Part shown: positions 61,137 to 64,000 of the stretch, one piece after another
Position numbering within the stretch: the first letter of the stretch is position 1
How the letters are laid out: every line of letters starts with the position of its first letter
Assembly: GCF_001007875.1 (NCBI RefSeq)
Contig: NZ_CP011412.1
Span: forward strand, 1,798,001 to 1,862,000
Direction of reading: 5' to 3'
Origin: Sedimenticola thiotaurini
GTDB taxonomy: Bacteria > Pseudomonadota > Gammaproteobacteria > Chromatiales > Chromatiaceae
Length of the DNA stretch: 64,000 nt
The notes under the pieces: generated by a model
Databases searched by the model: none
Told to the model about the DNA's origin: nothing
Seen by the model: only the letters and a program-made list of their open reading frames with translations
Made by a program: the position numbers and the translations under genes

Positions 61137-64000
61137 TCAGGACTGCTCTTCCAGCGCAGGCGCAGGATTAATCTCGTCCGGCATCTCCCGTCGCACGGTG
61201 AGATCATCCAGGATCAGGTAGAGACTGGGCACCAGCAGCAGGGAGATCACGGTGGCAAACAGAATCCCGTAGCCGAGAGAGATGGCCATCGGGATCATCA
61301 TCTTGGCCTGCACGCTGGTTTCGAAGATCATCGGCGCCAGACCACCGAATGTGGTCAGGGTGGTGAGCAGGATAGGCCGGAAACGCCGCGTACCCGCAGC
61401 GATAATGGCATGCAGGGGATCCTGTCCGTCACCACGTTGCCGGTTGGCATAGTCGATCAATACCAGGCTGTCGTTCACCACCACACCGGACAGGGCGATG
61501 ATCCCCATCAGGCTCACCACGCTCAGGCTGAACCCCATCAACAGGTGACCGAGCAGAGCGCCCACGGCACCAAACGGAATGGCCACCATGACCAGAATCG
61601 GCTGAGTGTAGCTGCGGAACGGAATGGCCAGCATGGTGTAGATAATCAACAACGCCGCCAGCGCACTGTTGCGCAGGCTGGTTACACTGTCACTGGTATC
61701 GGCCTGCCTGCCCTGGAAGCTGTAGCTCAGGCCCGGATACTGCTCCAGCAGATCGGGAAGTATCTGGCTGCGCAAGGTGGCCACCACCTGATTGGTCTGG
61801 TCCACCGGTTCGACATTGGCGGTAACATTGACGATACGCCGGGCATCACGGCGTTCAATACTGGTGTAGGCATGGCCCTGTTTAATGCGGGCCACCTCCA
61901 CCAGAGGCACCCAACCCCCATCCGGGGTTTTCAGGCGGAACTGTTCGATATCATATTCGCTGATCCGTTGTGCTTCGGGCAGGCGCACCTGTACCTTGAC
62001 CTCGTTCCGGCCCCGCTGTTGGCGGAGCGCCTCGGCACCGTAGAAGGCGTTGCGCACCTGGCGGGCAACATCTTCGGCAGTCAGACCCAGACTGCGGCCT
62101 TCCGGCAGCAGGGCAAAATCCAGCTGTCGCTTGCCCGGCGAGAACCCATCCTTGATGTCGGTCACCAAAGGCAGTTCCGCCAGCTTCTGAGCCAGGCTGG
62201 CACTGGCCTCATCCAGCGTATCGATATTGTTGTGGCTCAACTCCACGGTCAGGGCTGCGCCACGTCCCGGCCCACCCAGATCCGACTCAAAACGCAGCGA
62301 CTCCACCTCCGGCAGGGGGCCGACCGCAGCGCGCCAGCGTCGTGTCACCTCACCCGCTTCAATCGGCCGGATACCCTCATCGTGCAGGGTCAGGCGTATG
62401 CTGCTGACGTTTTCCGCGATGTTGGTGTCGATACTTTTCAGCAGCTGATCACGCCCCACTTCGGCAGCAACCTGCTCGATGGCGTTCACCAGTCTGGTTT
62501 CGACCTGCTGCACCTTCTCCAGGGGAGAGCCATAGGGCAGCGTCGCCGTAACTATGGCCCGGTCCGACTCAACCCGGGGCATGAGCGTAAAGCCCATACG
62601 CCCACTCAAGGCGTAACCGAGTACCACGCTCAGGACCGCGATACCGATAGCTACCGTGAGATACCGGTTACGCAGACTCACCACCAGCAGTGGTCGGTAG
62701 TATCGTTCGACAAAGCGATTCAAACCGTTGGCAACATACTGTTGCCGGTCATGCAGCCAACGGGCTAGCGGATTGTAATGACCGGGGCGTGAGTGGCCTA
62801 GGTGGGCCGGCAGAATCACCAGCGCCTCGACCCAGGAGATCAGGAACACGGCCGAGACCACAACCGGTATCACCTGGAACACCTTGCCCATGGTGCCGGG
62901 TATAAAATAGAGCGGCATAAAGGCAACCAGGTTGGTCAGAATGCTGAACGCGATCGGCATGGACACCTCCCGCGCTCCGGCAATCGCCGCAGCCAGGTTA
63001 CCCATGCCCTGCTGTCGTCGCTCGTAGATATTCTCACCGGCGATAATGGCATCATCCACCACGATACCGAGGGCGACGATGAAGGCAAACATGGAGATCA
63101 TGTTCAGCGACACATCCATGCTTGGCAGAAACAGGAAGGCGCCGAGGAAACTGGTCGGAATACCCAGGGTGACCCAGAAAGCGAGCTTGAACTCCAGGAA
63201 CGCCCCCAACACGATCAGCACCAACGCCAGACCCAGGAAGGCGTTCTTTAACAGCAGTTCAAGACGCTGCTGGTACACCTCGGACATATCGTGCTCAATC
63301 GTCAGGGATACCCCGGGGGGAAGTTCGGGAGTGATATCGGCAATCACGGTCCGGGTAGCCGATGCTACCTGGCTGGGGGTCTGTTCACCGACCCGGTAGA
63401 CATCCAGGATGATACTCGGGCTGCCATTGAATTTCTGCGAGCTGTCATCATCCTCAAAACCATCCCTGACGGTGGCGATCTGATCCAGGGTCAGGTAACC
63501 CCCGCTATCGGTGGTTACTATGGGGATACGGGCAAACTCCGCTGCCCAGTCGCGGCGCTGCTTTACCCGCAACAGGATCTCGCCGCCGCGGGTTTCCAGG
63601 CTGCCGCCGGGCAGTTCCACGGAGCTGTTATCAATCGTGATGGCTATATCGGCCAGGGTCAGGTTGTAACGGCGCAGGGTATCCCGGTCGATCTCAACCT
63701 GAACTTCGTAATCACGTTCGCCACGCATCTCCAGCTGGGTAATGTCCGGTTGCAGCAGCAGTCGCTCCCGGACGGTCTCGGCAACCTCCCGCAGGATCCA
63801 GTCGCTCACCGGGCCGGCAACCGCCACACCCAGCACCTCCCGCTGACGGCTGGCGAGGGAGACCTGGGGCTCCTCCGCGTCTTCCGGAAAAGTGGTGATG
63901 GCATCCACCTCCTGCTGAATATCCTGGTAGACACGCATCACATCGGCGTCGCTACTGAGTTCGGCGCTGACCGAGGCGCTCCCTTCACCAGCGGTCGCGG
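61137..64000 (-). CDS. RND efflux pump inner-membrane subunit (partial at right edge)
   Basis: 954 codons lie in the window; the frame continues past the right edge, so the start is not included. An in-frame GTG at 63941 is internal, because upstream sequence still encodes EGSASVSAELSSDADVM, a known porter-domain stretch. It is an AcrB/HAE1-type proton-driven exporter, with the TM4 motif VALGIVVDDAIIAGENIYERR holding the proton-relay Asp pair. Six-plus-six helices with two large periplasmic loops fit. About 100 N-terminal residues are missing. It should have an adaptor gene beyond the edge. Confidence 0.92.
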   Translation of the reverse strand, partial: ATAGEGSASVSAELSSDADVMRVYQDIQQEVDAITTFPEDAEEPQVSLASRQREVLGVAVAGPVSDWILREVAETVRERLLLQPDITQLEMRGERDYEVQVEIDRDTLRRYNLTLADIAITIDNSSVELPGGSLETRGGEILLRVKQRRDWAAEFARIPIVTTDSGGYLTLDQIATVRDGFEDDDSSQKFNGSPSIILDVYRVGEQTPSQVASATRTVIADITPELPPGVSLTIEHDMSEVYQQRLELLLKNAFLGLALVLIVLGAFLEFKLAFWVTLGIPTSFLGAFLFLPSMDVSLNMISMFAFIVALGIVVDDAIIAGENIYERRQQGMGNLAAAIAGAREVSMPIAFSILTNLVAFMPLYFIPGTMGKVFQVIPVVVSAVFLISWVEALVILPAHLGHSRPGHYNPLARWLHDRQQYVANGLNRFVERYYRPLLVVSLRNRYLTVAIGIAVLSVVLGYALSGRMGFTLMPRVESDRAIVTATLPYGSPLEKVQQVETRLVNAIEQVAAEVGRDQLLKSIDTNIAENVSSIRLTLHDEGIRPIEAGEVTRRWRAAVGPLPEVESLRFESDLGGPGRGAALTVELSHNNIDTLDEASASLAQKLAELPLVTDIKDGFSPGKRQLDFALLPEGRSLGLTAEDVARQVRNAFYGAEALRQQRGRNEVKVQVRLPEAQRISEYDIEQFRLKTPDGGWVPLVEVARIKQGHAYTSIERRDARRIVNVTANVEPVDQTNQVVATLRSQILPDLLEQYPGLSYSFQGRQADTSDSVTSLRNSALAALLIIYTMLAIPFRSYTQPILVMVAIPFGAVGALLGHLLMGFSLSVVSLMGIIALSGVVVNDSLVLIDYANRQRGDGQDPLHAIIAAGTRRFRPILLTTLTTFGGLAPMIFETSVQAKMMIPMAISLGYGILFATVISLLLVPSLYLILDDLTVRREMPDEINPAPALEEQS

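Noticed and set aside
61047-62768. A 573-codon plus-strand open frame
   Set aside because: Antisense to the RND pump, whose minus-strand translation contains the conserved proton-relay helix.

Overview
The window is a 64 kb piece of a gammaproteobacterial chromosome of moderately high GC. The core genes (nuoA-M, ftsH-folP-glmM-tpiA-secG, greA-carB-carA, mltF, tadA) have proteobacterial sequence and order. A complete perchlorate-respiration locus (pcrABCD, a NapC-type quinol dehydrogenase and chlorite dismutase) points to a facultatively anaerobic, perchlorate-reducing relative of sulfur-oxidizing Gammaproteobacteria such as Sedimenticola. The genus is an inference from gene content and was not tested by search.

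Layout. 1-11.7 kb (minus): respiratory complex I, nuoA to nuoL plus the first 48 codons of nuoM, with a good sigma70 promoter before nuoA. 11.8-18.5 kb (minus): tRNA-Leu(GAG) with a strong terminator, secG, tpiA, glmM, folP, ftsH and rlmE, with yhbY divergent from rlmE. 19.0-24.6 kb (minus): greA, carB, carA and a TrxC-type thioredoxin. 24.7-26.9 kb: a DUF692-family protein with altered metal-ligand positions, trmO and a small monohaem cytochrome c.

26.9-51.2 kb is accessory DNA. It starts with a complete Wadjet (JetABCD) plasmid-defence operon. A tandem UspA protein and a Kef-type antiporter follow. Next comes an ArsR regulator divergent from a DUF318/ArsP-like permease, with two similar operator-like boxes between them. 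Then comes the perchlorate operon, pcrA-pcrB-pcrC-pcrD-quinol dehydrogenase-cld, closed by a terminator shared with the permease 3' end. Upstream of pcrA are 1.3 kb without recognisable genes, a membrane histidine kinase, an orphan DUF4118 membrane protein and an OmpR-type regulator. The regulator is preceded by a promoter-like element with an FNR-like box. The block ends at a tRNA-Ser(CGA) gene whose 5' part is duplicated next to it, a scar expected from recombination at a tRNA site.

51.6-64 kb: mltF, tadA, a FadL-type outer-membrane protein, a secreted TPR protein, a small secreted Cys protein, a three-gene redox operon (ferric-reductase-like membrane flavocytochrome, two-cluster ferredoxin, Tat-exported flavoprotein) and a partial RND efflux pump running off the right edge.

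Functional reading. PcrAB would reduce perchlorate to chlorite in the periplasm, with electrons from quinol through the NapC-type protein and PcrC. Cld converts chlorite to chloride and O2. Complex I and the cytochromes supply the general respiratory chain. The FRE-ferredoxin-flavoprotein operon looks like a second electron-transfer module; its substrate cannot be read from the sequence.
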